DNA of 64,000 bases from Allobosea sp. OK403 (lineage in GTDB: Bacteria > Pseudomonadota > Alphaproteobacteria > Rhizobiales > Beijerinckiaceae), in contig NZ_FOQV01000014.1 in assembly GCF_900113835.1 (NCBI RefSeq), positions 1-64,000 of the forward strand, in the 5' to 3' direction. This document shows positions 26,352 to 34,395 of the stretch, piece by piece. Position 1 is the first letter of the stretch. Each line of letters starts with the position of its first letter. The notes beneath the pieces were generated by a model. It was given only the letters and a program-made list of their open reading frames with translations, made no database searches and was not told the DNA's origin. Made by a program: the position numbers and the translations under genes.

Positions 26352-27398
26352 TCACTTGAACTTCGCCTGGGCGGCGTCGAGGAAGCTCATATCGACGATG
26401 TCCTCATACTTCGCCGGCGGGATGTCCGTGCCGGGCCGGTACCAGACCTTGCCACCCCGCTCGAAAGAAGCCTTGTCGATGCGCCCGTCATAGTCCCAGG
26501 TCTGCTTGTCGAAGCCGAGCTCCGCCTTGACGGCGTCGGGGTTCTGGCCGCCGAAGTATTTTTCGCCGACCAGTGCATAGACCTCGTCGATCGGCGTCGC
26601 CTTCACCCACTTCATCGCCTGGTACATCGCGTTGACGAAGGCCTGGACCGTGGGCTTCTCCTGCTCGCAGGTCTCGGCGAGCGCATAGATCACCAGGACG
26701 GGCACCGTGCCGCCATAGGCCGAGACGAAGACGCCCGGTTTCGAGGTATCGAAGATCGCCTTGCCGAAGCCCTTGGCCTCGGCCTCGATCACCCAGCCGG
26801 GCACCCCCATGATGGCGTCGAACTGCTTGGTCTCCAGCCCGGGCAGCATGGTGTTCAGCCCGCCGCCCGCGACCCAGGTGACCTTGTCGCCCAGCCCCTT
26901 CGCCTCGAAGGTGTAGGTGCCGTACATCCAGGTCCCGGAGCCGATCGCGGTCGCGGCGATGATCGGCTTGCCGCCATTGGGGCGCTTATAGGCAGCGAGC
27001 TTCTCGACACTGTCGATGCCCGCATCATAAAGGTCCCTGCGGACGACGATGTTGGCGATCGAGGAGATCATCTGCGTCGCCAGGATGATCTTGCAGGGCT
27101 TGCCGCGGGTCGAGAGCTGCAAGGGGTGGCTCGCATCGCCATGGGCGAAGAGCGCCTGGCCTGCGGCGAGCGTCTGGCGGCCATGGGTCCCGGCATTGCC
27201 GACAACGAGCTTGAAATCCAGCTTTTCGGCCTTGAAGAGGCCGCGCGCCTCCGCGATCCCGCCGAGCGCATAGACGGCCGTCGACGGGCCATAGGCGAGC
27301 GAGGCGATGCCTGCCTGCGCCCGGGCCATAGCAGGGATCAAGCCGGCTCCGACGAGGGAACAGCCACCGGCAAGCATGTGGCGGCGCGAGAAATCCAT
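26352..27398 (-). CDS. ABC transporter substrate-binding protein, NMT1/TauA-like
   Basis: About 348 residues from the ATG at 27398, which has GGGAGGACATC directly before it; an in-frame upstream start at 27416 lacks this. The N-terminus MDFSRRHMLAGGCSLVGAG is a Tat-type signal with cleavage near AMARAQA. The body resembles periplasmic NitT/TauT-type binding proteins (AYGPSTAVYALGGIAEARGL, FKAEKLDFKLVVGNAGTHGR, TWVAGGGLNTMLPGLETKQF). Ligand unknown; catabolic neighbours suggest a carboxylate rather than sulfonate or nitrate. Confidence 0.88.
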   Translation of the reverse strand: MDFSRRHMLAGGCSLVGAGLIPAMARAQAGIASLAYGPSTAVYALGGIAEARGLFKAEKLDFKLVVGNAGTHGRQTLAAGQALFAHGDASHPLQLSTRGKPCKIILATQMISSIANIVVRRDLYDAGIDSVEKLAAYKRPNGGKPIIAATAIGSGTWMYGTYTFEAKGLGDKVTWVAGGGLNTMLPGLETKQFDAIMGVPGWVIEAEAKGFGKAIFDTSKPGVFVSAYGGTVPVLVIYALAETCEQEKPTVQAFVNAMYQAMKWVKATPIDEVYALVGEKYFGGQNPDAVKAELGFDKQTWDYDGRIDKASFERGGKVWYRPGTDIPPAKYEDIVDMSFLDAAQAKFK

Positions 27399-27419
27399 GA
27401 TGTCCTCCCGAGACATTGA

Positions 27420-28571
27420 CTATCGTGACGTGCCGGTTTTCCGGTCTTGCAGTTCCGCCAGAACCTCTTGCGTGTGTTGGCCGACGGCTGGCGGATCGCG
27501 GCGCTTCTTCAGCCTCTGGCCGTTGAAAGTGAAGGGAAGCGCCGGCGTCTTCACCTTGCGCCCGTCATTCAGGGTGAGTTCGAGCAGGCCTTCCGATGCG
27601 TTGAGATGCGGATCGTCGAAGAGATCGCCCGGCCTGTTCACCGGCGCGAAGGGCAGGCCGAGACGCTCGAGGATAGGGCACAGCTGGGCAATTTCGTACC
27701 CGGCAATGATCGCCGCGATCTCCGGAATGATCCAGCTGCGGTTGTCGACCCGGCCCTGGCTGGTCGCCAGGCGAGGGTCGTCCAGCCAGGCTTCGCGCCC
27801 GAATGCGCGACAGAACCCGTCCCAGTGCTCCTCCCCGACGATCGAGACGAAGATCTTCTCGCCGCCCCTCGTGTCGAAGAGGTCGTAGACGGGCCAGGGC
27901 GATTCCTTGACCGACCAAGGGATCGAGCGCTCGCCGGTGACGCTCTCGAACATCATTGCCTGCGCCATCAGGAAGACGTTGTTCTCGAACAGCGCGCTCT
28001 GGATATATGCGCCCTTGCCGGTGCGGGCGCGTTGCGCCAGCGCAGCCTGGATGGCGATGACGCCGAACATGCCGCCCATGATGTCGTTGACGGAGGCACC
28101 TGCGCGCATGGGCTTGCCCGGCAGGCCGGTCATGAAGGCGAGCCCCCCCATCATCTGGACGACCTCGTCGAGCGCCAGCCGGTTCTCATAAGGGCCCGGC
28201 AGATAGCCCTTCAGCGAGCAGTAGATCAGCCCTGGAGCCTCGGAGGCCAGCGAGGCATAGTCCAGCCCGTAGCGGCCAAGCAGGCCGGGGCGGAAATTCT
28301 CGATCAGGACATCGGCGTCGATGATGAGCTTGCGCGCGGTCGCCTGCCCCTCCTCCGTGGTGGTGTCGATGACGACGCTGCGCTTGTTGCGGCTATAGGT
28401 GTTGAAGAAGCCCGAGGCGACGCTCTTGAAGTAGCGCGTCCGGTCGCCCTTGGGCGGCTCGACCTTGACGACGTCGGCGCCCAGATCGGCCAGGATCATC
28501 CCGCAGGACGGCCCCATGACCATCTGCGAGAACTCGATGACGCGAACGCCCTCCAGCGGCAGCGCGTTCAT
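27420..28571 (-). CDS. CaiB/BaiF family III CoA transferase
   Basis: 383 residues from the ATG at 28571 (MNALPLEGVRVIEFSQMVMG), chosen because the family always starts with this strand and the ATG overlaps the lyase stop (ATGA). The catalytic Asp is Asp163 in ASVNDIMGG. Other family marks are LGADVVKVEPPKGD, NKRSVVIDTTTEEG, ENFRPGLLGRYGLDY and KGYLPGPYENRLALDE. It transfers CoA to a carboxylic acid. Placed directly after an HMG-CoA-lyase-like gene, it likely makes the lyase's acyl-CoA substrate (inference). Confidence 0.93.
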   Translation of the reverse strand: MNALPLEGVRVIEFSQMVMGPSCGMILADLGADVVKVEPPKGDRTRYFKSVASGFFNTYSRNKRSVVIDTTTEEGQATARKLIIDADVLIENFRPGLLGRYGLDYASLASEAPGLIYCSLKGYLPGPYENRLALDEVVQMMGGLAFMTGLPGKPMRAGASVNDIMGGMFGVIAIQAALAQRARTGKGAYIQSALFENNVFLMAQAMMFESVTGERSIPWSVKESPWPVYDLFDTRGGEKIFVSIVGEEHWDGFCRAFGREAWLDDPRLATSQGRVDNRSWIIPEIAAIIAGYEIAQLCPILERLGLPFAPVNRPGDLFDDPHLNASEGLLELTLNDGRKVKTPALPFTFNGQRLKKRRDPPAVGQHTQEVLAELQDRKTGTSR

Positions 28572-29494
28572 GCCGCGACCCCGTAGACTTTCGGCAGCCC
28601 CGCTTCGCGGAGATGGCTCCTGATCCGCTCCTCCGGCAAGGCGGCTGCGAGGATCTCCGTCGCCGCCAGCAGCCGGCCGAGATCGACGCCTGTCCTCAGG
28701 CCCATCTGTTCCAGCATGAAGACCAGGTCCTCGGTCGCGATATTGCCGGAGGCGCCGGGTGCGAACGGGCAGCCGCCGAGACCACCGCAAGCGGCGTCGA
28801 AGGTGGTGACGCCGGCTTCCAGCCCGGCGAGCACATTGGCGAGGCCGAGCCCCATCGTGTCGTGGAAGTGCAGGCGGATCGGCATGTTTGGGCCGACGGC
28901 TCCACGGACAGCCTTGACCAGCGAGCGCACGAGAGTGGGATCGGCATATCCGACGGTGTCAGCAAGGCCGATCTCATCGACGCCGCGCGCCACGAGCAGC
29001 TCCGCGACATGGCAGACGTCGCGCTGCGCCACCCGCCCCTCGATCGAGCAGCCGAAGGCGGTCGGAATTCCGCCCATCACATGCGGCCGCGTGCCCTCGC
29101 GCGCCCTAGCCTGCAAGACGATGCTGCCGACGATCTCGGCCTGCTCATCACGGGAGCGGCGGGTGTTGGCCATGCTGTGGCTGTGGCTGGCCGAGACGAT
29201 GCAATAGAGCATCTGCGCGCCCGCTGCGATGGCGCGCTCGGCACCCTTGGCATTGGGCACGAGTGCGCCGACCCGCCATTGCGCGCTCGCGGCCCGGGCG
29301 GCCGGCACGATCTCGGCGGCATCAGCGAATTGTGGGAAGGCCTGCGGTGGCACGAAGCTCGTCGCGTCGATCTCCGGAAATCCGCATTGCGCCAGCGCTG
29401 CGATCCACGCGCGCTTGGTTGCCGTGGGCATGACCTGCCGGACGAGTTGGAGACCGTCGCGAGGCCCGACCTCGCAGATGTGAACGTCGCGCAT
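28568..29494 (-). CDS. Hydroxymethylglutaryl-CoA lyase family protein
   Basis: 308 residues from ATG 29494 (MRDVHICEVGPRDGLQ). The DRE-TIM landmarks are Arg12-Asp13 in GPRDGLQ, the metal-binding RLHFHDTMGLGLAN, and the active-site Cys loop GGCPFAPGASGNIATED. The family cleaves HMG-CoA and related 3-hydroxy-3-alkyl acyl-CoAs, such as citramalyl-CoA-type substrates, to acetyl-CoA or other acyl-CoA plus a keto acid. First gene of the minus-strand operon, with an AT-rich palindrome at 29514-29545 just upstream. The substrate may differ from HMG-CoA. Confidence 0.92.
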   Translation of the reverse strand: MRDVHICEVGPRDGLQLVRQVMPTATKRAWIAALAQCGFPEIDATSFVPPQAFPQFADAAEIVPAARAASAQWRVGALVPNAKGAERAIAAGAQMLYCIVSASHSHSMANTRRSRDEQAEIVGSIVLQARAREGTRPHVMGGIPTAFGCSIEGRVAQRDVCHVAELLVARGVDEIGLADTVGYADPTLVRSLVKAVRGAVGPNMPIRLHFHDTMGLGLANVLAGLEAGVTTFDAACGGLGGCPFAPGASGNIATEDLVFMLEQMGLRTGVDLGRLLAATEILAAALPEERIRSHLREAGLPKVYGVAA

Positions 29495-29513
29495 GACCAC
29501 CCTAGAGACGTTT

Positions 29514-29545
29514 ATTTTGTTATTTGTCGCATAGAAATACAAAAT
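29514..29545. promoter_or_regulatory. AT-rich inverted repeat between the lyase operon and its GntR regulator
   Basis: ATTTTGTTATTT at 29514-29525 is mirrored by AAATACAAAAT at 29535-29545, complementary apart from one extra T, in a divergent control region of otherwise GC-rich DNA. Its place 20 bp before the lyase ATG and about 80 bp before the GntR ATG suits an operator for the GntR-type regulator (inference). Confidence 0.55.
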
Positions 29546-29627
29546 GACCGATTGGATTGTCAACGGGGGGCTGATAGCTGTTTCCCTTGGAAAGAGCGGG
29601 AGCGCGTTGAGGCGGCGCGAGGCGGAT

Positions 29628-30515
29628 ATGAGCGAGATTGAGCCGATTTCGGCCAAAACGATGGAGTTGGCCGGCCAGATCGTCGAGATTGCGCGCAGCG
29701 AGAATGTCCGGCGCGGCGACAGGCTCTACGAACACCGGTTGGCTAATCGGCTCGGCGTCTCGCGCGGGCCGGTTCGCGCGGCCCTGCGTTCGCTCGCCCA
29801 GTCCGGCCTCGCCGAGGCGGTTCCCAATAAAGGCTTCGTGCTGGCGCAGGATCTCGACTCCGAGATCGCGCTGAGGGCGCTCCGAGCCGGCGACACCAGC
29901 GAGGCGGCTTACCTCGCCATTGCCAATGACCGGCTGACGGGCGCGCTACCCGATACCGTCAGTGAAGCCGAGCTGATGCGTCGCTATGATCTGAAGCGCG
30001 CCGAGCTCTTGCGCCTGCTCGACCGGATCGCTGCGGAGGGCTGGGTGGAGCGCCTGCGCGGTTATGGCTGGAAGTTCACCCAGACGCTCAACAGCCCCTT
30101 GGCCTATGCCCAGACCGGGCGGCTGCGCATGATGATCGAGCCTGGCGGCATCCTTGAGCCGACCTTCCAGTGGAACGCGGAATTGATGGGACCGGTGCGC
30201 GAGCATCAGAAGCGGGTGCAGGCCGATGGCATGCGCGTCTTCACCCTCTCGGAAATGTTCCGGTTCGGCTGCGAGGTCCATGAAGCCATCGCCGAATGCT
30301 CGGGCAATGCCTTCCTGGTCGAGACGCTTCGACGCATCAACCGCGTTCGCCGCCTCTTTGCCTACAAGTTCATCCCCGACCTCCAGATGGTCGAACAGCA
30401 CACGCATGAGCACCTGCAGCTGCTCGACTTGCTGGAAAAAGGCGACCGCGCCGAGGCCGCCGCGCTCATGCGCAGCCACCTTCATTGGAGCGGAGGTGGC
30501 GATCAGATCGCCTGA
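29628..30515 (+). CDS. GntR family transcriptional regulator (FadR/VanR-like)
   Basis: 295 residues from ATG 29628 (MSEIEPISAKTMELAGQIVE). The N-terminal winged helix has the GntR order LYEHRLANRLGVSRGPVRAA, LRSLAQSGLAEAVPNKGFVL. A second winged-helix-like segment follows (ELMRRYDLKRAELLRLLDRI and AAEGWVERLRGYGWKF). The C-terminal all-helical ligand domain has the FCD-like FRFGCEVHEAIAECSGNAFL and HEHLQLLDLLEKGDRAEAAA with metal-type His residues. It is divergent from the lyase/CoA-transferase/ABC/aconitase operon and very likely its regulator. Confidence 0.88.
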   Translation: MSEIEPISAKTMELAGQIVEIARSENVRRGDRLYEHRLANRLGVSRGPVRAALRSLAQSGLAEAVPNKGFVLAQDLDSEIALRALRAGDTSEAAYLAIANDRLTGALPDTVSEAELMRRYDLKRAELLRLLDRIAAEGWVERLRGYGWKFTQTLNSPLAYAQTGRLRMMIEPGGILEPTFQWNAELMGPVREHQKRVQADGMRVFTLSEMFRFGCEVHEAIAECSGNAFLVETLRRINRVRRLFAYKFIPDLQMVEQHTHEHLQLLDLLEKGDRAEAAALMRSHLHWSGGGDQIA

Positions 30516-30657
30516 AGCGCAGCTGTCGCGCATTCCTGCCAGGTCCTCTTGCTTGCCAAGTCACGCTTGCCAGATCTTGCTTAATTGGATGGCTTATATG
30601 GCGCCCACGGCAGGATCGGGCGTCCTTGCCGGAGCGAGCCCGGCCAATTCCGGGCAG

Positions 30658-31356
30658 TCAGGCCGACGGGCCGTCGATTGTCTGCGAGGGCTGGGCCAAT
30701 ACCAGCAAGGCTTCGCGGTCGCGGATTTCGATTGCCGGGCCGGACACGGCGACCCCGTAAGGGATCAGGGCCGAGATCGAGCGCGACAGAACCTCCGGGG
30801 CCATGCCCAGGCGCGCGGCCAGCACCTTCTTGTCGAAAGGCAGGGTGAAGCGGCCGCTCTGGCCGGTTTCGAGATCGTGGCTCAGCAGCCAGTTCGCGAG
30901 CCGCTCCAGGCTGGAGCGGAGCTTCTGGTTCTTCAACTCGCGCACGACGCCGCGATAGGCCATCGCCAGGTCCAGCGCCAAGGTTCGCGCGAAGGCGGCA
31001 TCCTCGGCGAAGACCCGGCGCACCATCTCCGCCGGAATCAGCAGGACGCGCGAGGGAGCCAGCGTCCGGGCCGACTTCAGATAGACCCGGTCACTGATCA
31101 CCGCCGCGACGATGAAGCCGTGCCCGGGCCCGACGATCGATATCGTCGTCTCCCGGTCGCGATAGGCGGAATACATCTCGATCTGGCCGTCGATGACGAC
31201 ATGCAGGAAATCGGCGGGATCTCCCTCCCGCGCCAATTCGACATGCGCGGGAAAGCGCTGCAGGAACGAAGCCCGCAGCATCATCTCGGCATGTGCCGGG
31301 CTCACGCCGTCGAACAGCCGAATCGTGCGCATCTCCTCGATTTCGTCGTTGCGCAT
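30658..31356 (-). CDS. Crp/Fnr family transcriptional regulator of nitrate respiration
   Basis: 232 residues from ATG 31356, preceded by AGGGATTGGAC; a TTG at 31362 would add two residues. A cyclic-nucleotide-binding-like beta roll (LFDGVSPAHAEMMLRASFLQ, AREGDPADFLHVVIDGQIEM) is followed by the HTH KVLAARLGMAPEVLSRSISA. The recognition helix carries E-V-L-S-R, the ExxSR pattern FNR uses to read TTGAT. No N-terminal cysteine cluster is present, so it is not an FNR oxygen sensor; it looks like the NnrR/Dnr/NarR group that senses NO or nitrite. Divergent from narK, with matching boxes at 31393 and 31508. Confidence 0.88.
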   Translation of the reverse strand: MRNDEIEEMRTIRLFDGVSPAHAEMMLRASFLQRFPAHVELAREGDPADFLHVVIDGQIEMYSAYRDRETTISIVGPGHGFIVAAVISDRVYLKSARTLAPSRVLLIPAEMVRRVFAEDAAFARTLALDLAMAYRGVVRELKNQKLRSSLERLANWLLSHDLETGQSGRFTLPFDKKVLAARLGMAPEVLSRSISALIPYGVAVSGPAIEIRDREALLVLAQPSQTIDGPSA

Positions 31357-31392
31357 GTCCAATCCCTGTCGCGTGGCGATACAAGTCGCAAC

Positions 31393-31406
31393 TTGATTAA
31401 TATCAA
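31393..31406. promoter_or_regulatory. FNR/NNR-type box
   Basis: TTGATTAATATCAA is a perfect TTGAT-N4-ATCAA palindrome, 37 bp upstream of the Crp/Fnr regulator's ATG. It suggests autoregulation or control by another FNR-family protein. Confidence 0.8.
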
Positions 31407-31507
31407 GAATACGAGCCGTTGATCAAGACAATTGAATTGTAGAAAAAAGCCCCGGCCCTTGATCAAACACCAGAGTATCCTTGAAAGATTTCGATGCTGC
31501 TTCCGCG

Positions 31508-31521
31508 TTGATTTGGATCAA
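31508..31521. promoter_or_regulatory. FNR/NNR-type box upstream of narK
   Basis: TTGATTTGGATCAA is a perfect TTGAT-N4-ATCAA palindrome centred 77 bp before the narK ATG, suitable for class II activation of the nar operon. A partial TTGATCAA at 31459 lies between the two boxes. Confidence 0.82.
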
Positions 31522-31591
31522 CGCCAAACTATAGCCGCCCTGAAAATCCTGTCGCCAGCAAGTATCGCTAGCTTGGCGAAGGACACGACAC

Positions 31592-34354
31592 ATGGCGGGC
31601 GCCCCAATCTCATCGGCTGAACAAGGCAGGGCCCTGTGGCTCTCCACGGTCGCCTTCACAGTCTGCTTTGCCGTCTGGACGATCTTCGCGATCATCGGAA
31701 TCCAGATCAAGAAGGACCTCGGGCTGTCGGATACGCAGTTCGGCCTCCTGGTCGGCACGCCGATCCTGACAGGATCGCTGATCCGCCTGCTGCTGGGCAT
31801 CTGGGCCGACCAGTATGGCGGACGGGTGGTCTACACCATCACCATGCTCTCGGCGGCGGTGATGACCGCGCTGCTGGTCTTCGCCTATGACTACACCACC
31901 TTCCTGATCGCGGCGCTTGGCGTCGGCATCGCCGGCGGCTCCTTCTCGGTCGGCGTCGCCTATGTCGCCAAGTGGTTTCCTAGGGAGAAGCAGGGCACGG
32001 CGCTCGGCATTTTCGGGGCGGGCAATGTCGGCGCGGCCGTCACCAAATTCGCGGCGCCCGTCATCATGGTCGCCTATGGCTGGAAGACGGTCGCGCTGGT
32101 GTGGGCGATCGTGCTCGCGCTCACGGCGGTGGTGTTCTTCCTCTTCACCAAGGACGACCCCGATCTCGCCCGTCGCCGCGCCTCCGGCGAGAAGCCCGAG
32201 CCGCTCTCGGCGATGATGGAGCCGCTGAAGAACATTCAGGTCTGGCGCTTCTCGCTCTACTACTTCTTCGTCTTCGGCGGCTTCGTCGCGCTCGCGCTCT
32301 GGCTGCCGCGTTACCTGATCGGCGTCTACGGCCTCGACATCACCACGGCGGGCATGGTCGGCGCCGCATATTCGATCCCGGCTTCAGTGTTCCGGGCCTA
32401 TGGCGGGCATCTCTCCGACAAATACGGCGCACGCCGGATCATGTACTGGACCTTCCTGGTCGCGGTCATCTGCACCTTCGTTCTCGCCTATCCGCCGACC
32501 CAGTATGTGATCGAGGGCATTCGTGGTCCCGTCGCGTTCTCCACGCGGATGAGCCTGGGCGGCTTCATGGTGGTGGCCTCCGTGCTCGGCTTCTTCATGA
32601 GCCTGGGCAAGGCCGCGGTCTACAAGCACATCCCGGTCTATTATCCCGATCGCGTCGGCGCGGTCGGCGGCGTGGTCGGCCTTGTCGGCGGCCTCGGCGG
32701 CTTCGTCATGCCGATCGCCTTCGGCGCGCTCAACGATCTCACCGGCGTCTGGCAGAGCTGCTTCTGGCTGCTCTTCCTGGTCGCGTCCGTCTCGCTGATC
32801 TGGATGCATGTGGCCGTCCGGCAGATGGAGAAGGCCGCTGCCGAGGCCGGCGTGCCGGCGCGCAACCTGCCCGAGCTTCCCGAAATGCAGCCGGTCCATG
32901 GCGCGGCCCAGACGGGCGCGCTCGCGGCCAGCGGCGCCATCGCCGACTGGCGCCCCGAGGACGGGAGCTTCTGGGACACTGAGGGCAAGGCCATCGCGCG
33001 GCGCAATCTGTGGATCTCCGTTCCCTGCCTGCTGCTCTCCTTCGCGGTCTGGATGGTCTGGTCGGTGGTCGTCGCCAAGCTGCCCGGCGTCGGCTTCGCC
33101 TTCACCAATGAGCAACTGTTCTGGCTCGCCGCGCTGCCGGGCCTGTCGGGCGCGACGCTGCGCATCTTCTACAGCTTCATGCCGGCCATCTTCGGCGGCC
33201 GGCTCTGGACCACGCTGGCAACCTGGTCACTGCTGATCCCGGCGCTCGGCATGGGCTTTGCCGTGCAGGACCCGCAGACGCCCTACTGGATCTTCCTCGG
33301 CCTGGCGCTGCTATGCGGCTTCGGCGGTGGCAACTTCGCCTCCTCCATGGCCAATATCTCCTTCTTCTTCCCAAAGGCGGAGAAGGGCAACGCGCTCGCC
33401 ATCAATGCCGGGCTCGGCAATCTCGGCGTCAGCGTGGTCCAGTTCGTGGTGCCGCTCGCCATCACGGCCGGCGTCTTCGGCAGCCTGGGCGGCCTACCCC
33501 AGACGGCGACCGTCGCAGGCGTCACCTCGACGCTCTGGCTGCAGAATGCCGGCTTCGTCTTCGTGCCCTTCATCGTCGCATCGGCCTTCGCCGCCTGGTT
33601 CGGGATGAACGACATCGCGACGATGAAGGCCTCCTTCGCCGACCAGGCGGTGATCTTCCGGCGCACCCATAACTGGATCATGTGCTGGCTCTACACCGGC
33701 ACCTTCGGCTCCTTCATCGGCTTCTCCGCGGCGTTCCCGCTGCTCTCGAAGATCCTCTTCCCGGAGGTGAACGTCCTGCAATATGCCTTCCTGGGGCCAT
33801 TGGTCGGCGCGGTCTCGCGCGCCGTCTCCGGCAAGGCCTGCGACAGGATCGGCGGCGGGCGGATCACCTTCTGGGTGTTCATCGCGATGAGCCTCGGCGT
33901 CGCCGGCGTGCTCTACGCCATCGGCATGAAGGGCGACCCGAGCGCCTTCCCGGTCTTCTTCGCGAGCTTCCTCTTCCTCTTCGCCGCGACCGGCATCGGC
34001 AACGCCTCCACCTTCCAGATGATCCCCGCGATCATGCGCATCGAGGTGGCGCGCCTCGAGCCCGGCCTGAATCCGGCGGAACGGGTCAAGCAATCCGACA
34101 AGGAGGCCGCCGCCATCATCGGCTTCACCTCGGCGGTGGCCGCCTACGGCGCCTTCTTCATCCCCAAGAGCTTCGGCACCTCGATCGCCGCCACCGGCGG
34201 CGCCTCGGCGGCGCTCTACGGCTTCCTCGGCTTCTATCTGAGCTGCATCGCGATCACCTGGTGGTTCTACACCAGGCGCGGCGGCCTGCTCTTCGAGACC
34301 GAGCACGGCCGCAAGGCAGCGCCCGCCGCCCCTGCCCTGACCGCAGCCGAATGA
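31592..34354 (+). CDS. narK: Fused NarK1-NarK2 nitrate/nitrite transporter
   Basis: 920 residues, about twice a normal MFS protein. Two complete ~12-helix NarK units are joined near residue 460. Unit 1 begins ALWLSTVAFTVCFAVWTIFA and has the nitrate signature GIFGAGNVGAAVTKFAAP. Unit 2 begins RRNLWISVPCLLLSFAVWMV with FASSMANISFFFPKAEKGNA and INAGLGNLGVSVVQFVVP. Fused proteins of this kind, known from Paracoccus, combine a proton-nitrate symporter-like and a nitrate/nitrite antiporter-like module. First gene of the nar operon, 41 bp before narG, with an FNR-type box upstream. Confidence 0.95.
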   Translation: MAGAPISSAEQGRALWLSTVAFTVCFAVWTIFAIIGIQIKKDLGLSDTQFGLLVGTPILTGSLIRLLLGIWADQYGGRVVYTITMLSAAVMTALLVFAYDYTTFLIAALGVGIAGGSFSVGVAYVAKWFPREKQGTALGIFGAGNVGAAVTKFAAPVIMVAYGWKTVALVWAIVLALTAVVFFLFTKDDPDLARRRASGEKPEPLSAMMEPLKNIQVWRFSLYYFFVFGGFVALALWLPRYLIGVYGLDITTAGMVGAAYSIPASVFRAYGGHLSDKYGARRIMYWTFLVAVICTFVLAYPPTQYVIEGIRGPVAFSTRMSLGGFMVVASVLGFFMSLGKAAVYKHIPVYYPDRVGAVGGVVGLVGGLGGFVMPIAFGALNDLTGVWQSCFWLLFLVASVSLIWMHVAVRQMEKAAAEAGVPARNLPELPEMQPVHGAAQTGALAASGAIADWRPEDGSFWDTEGKAIARRNLWISVPCLLLSFAVWMVWSVVVAKLPGVGFAFTNEQLFWLAALPGLSGATLRIFYSFMPAIFGGRLWTTLATWSLLIPALGMGFAVQDPQTPYWIFLGLALLCGFGGGNFASSMANISFFFPKAEKGNALAINAGLGNLGVSVVQFVVPLAITAGVFGSLGGLPQTATVAGVTSTLWLQNAGFVFVPFIVASAFAAWFGMNDIATMKASFADQAVIFRRTHNWIMCWLYTGTFGSFIGFSAAFPLLSKILFPEVNVLQYAFLGPLVGAVSRAVSGKACDRIGGGRITFWVFIAMSLGVAGVLYAIGMKGDPSAFPVFFASFLFLFAATGIGNASTFQMIPAIMRIEVARLEPGLNPAERVKQSDKEAAAIIGFTSAVAAYGAFFIPKSFGTSIAATGGASAALYGFLGFYLSCIAITWWFYTRRGGLLFETEHGRKAAPAAPALTAAE

Positions 34355-34395
34355 TCCTCGCTTTGCGCCTCTGACCTCCCTGAGAGGGATCCGAC

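Noticed and set aside
31459-31466. TTGATCAA as a third FNR box in the nar control region
   Set aside because: It lacks the four-base spacer between half-sites and so does not fit the TTGAT-N4-ATCAA rule.
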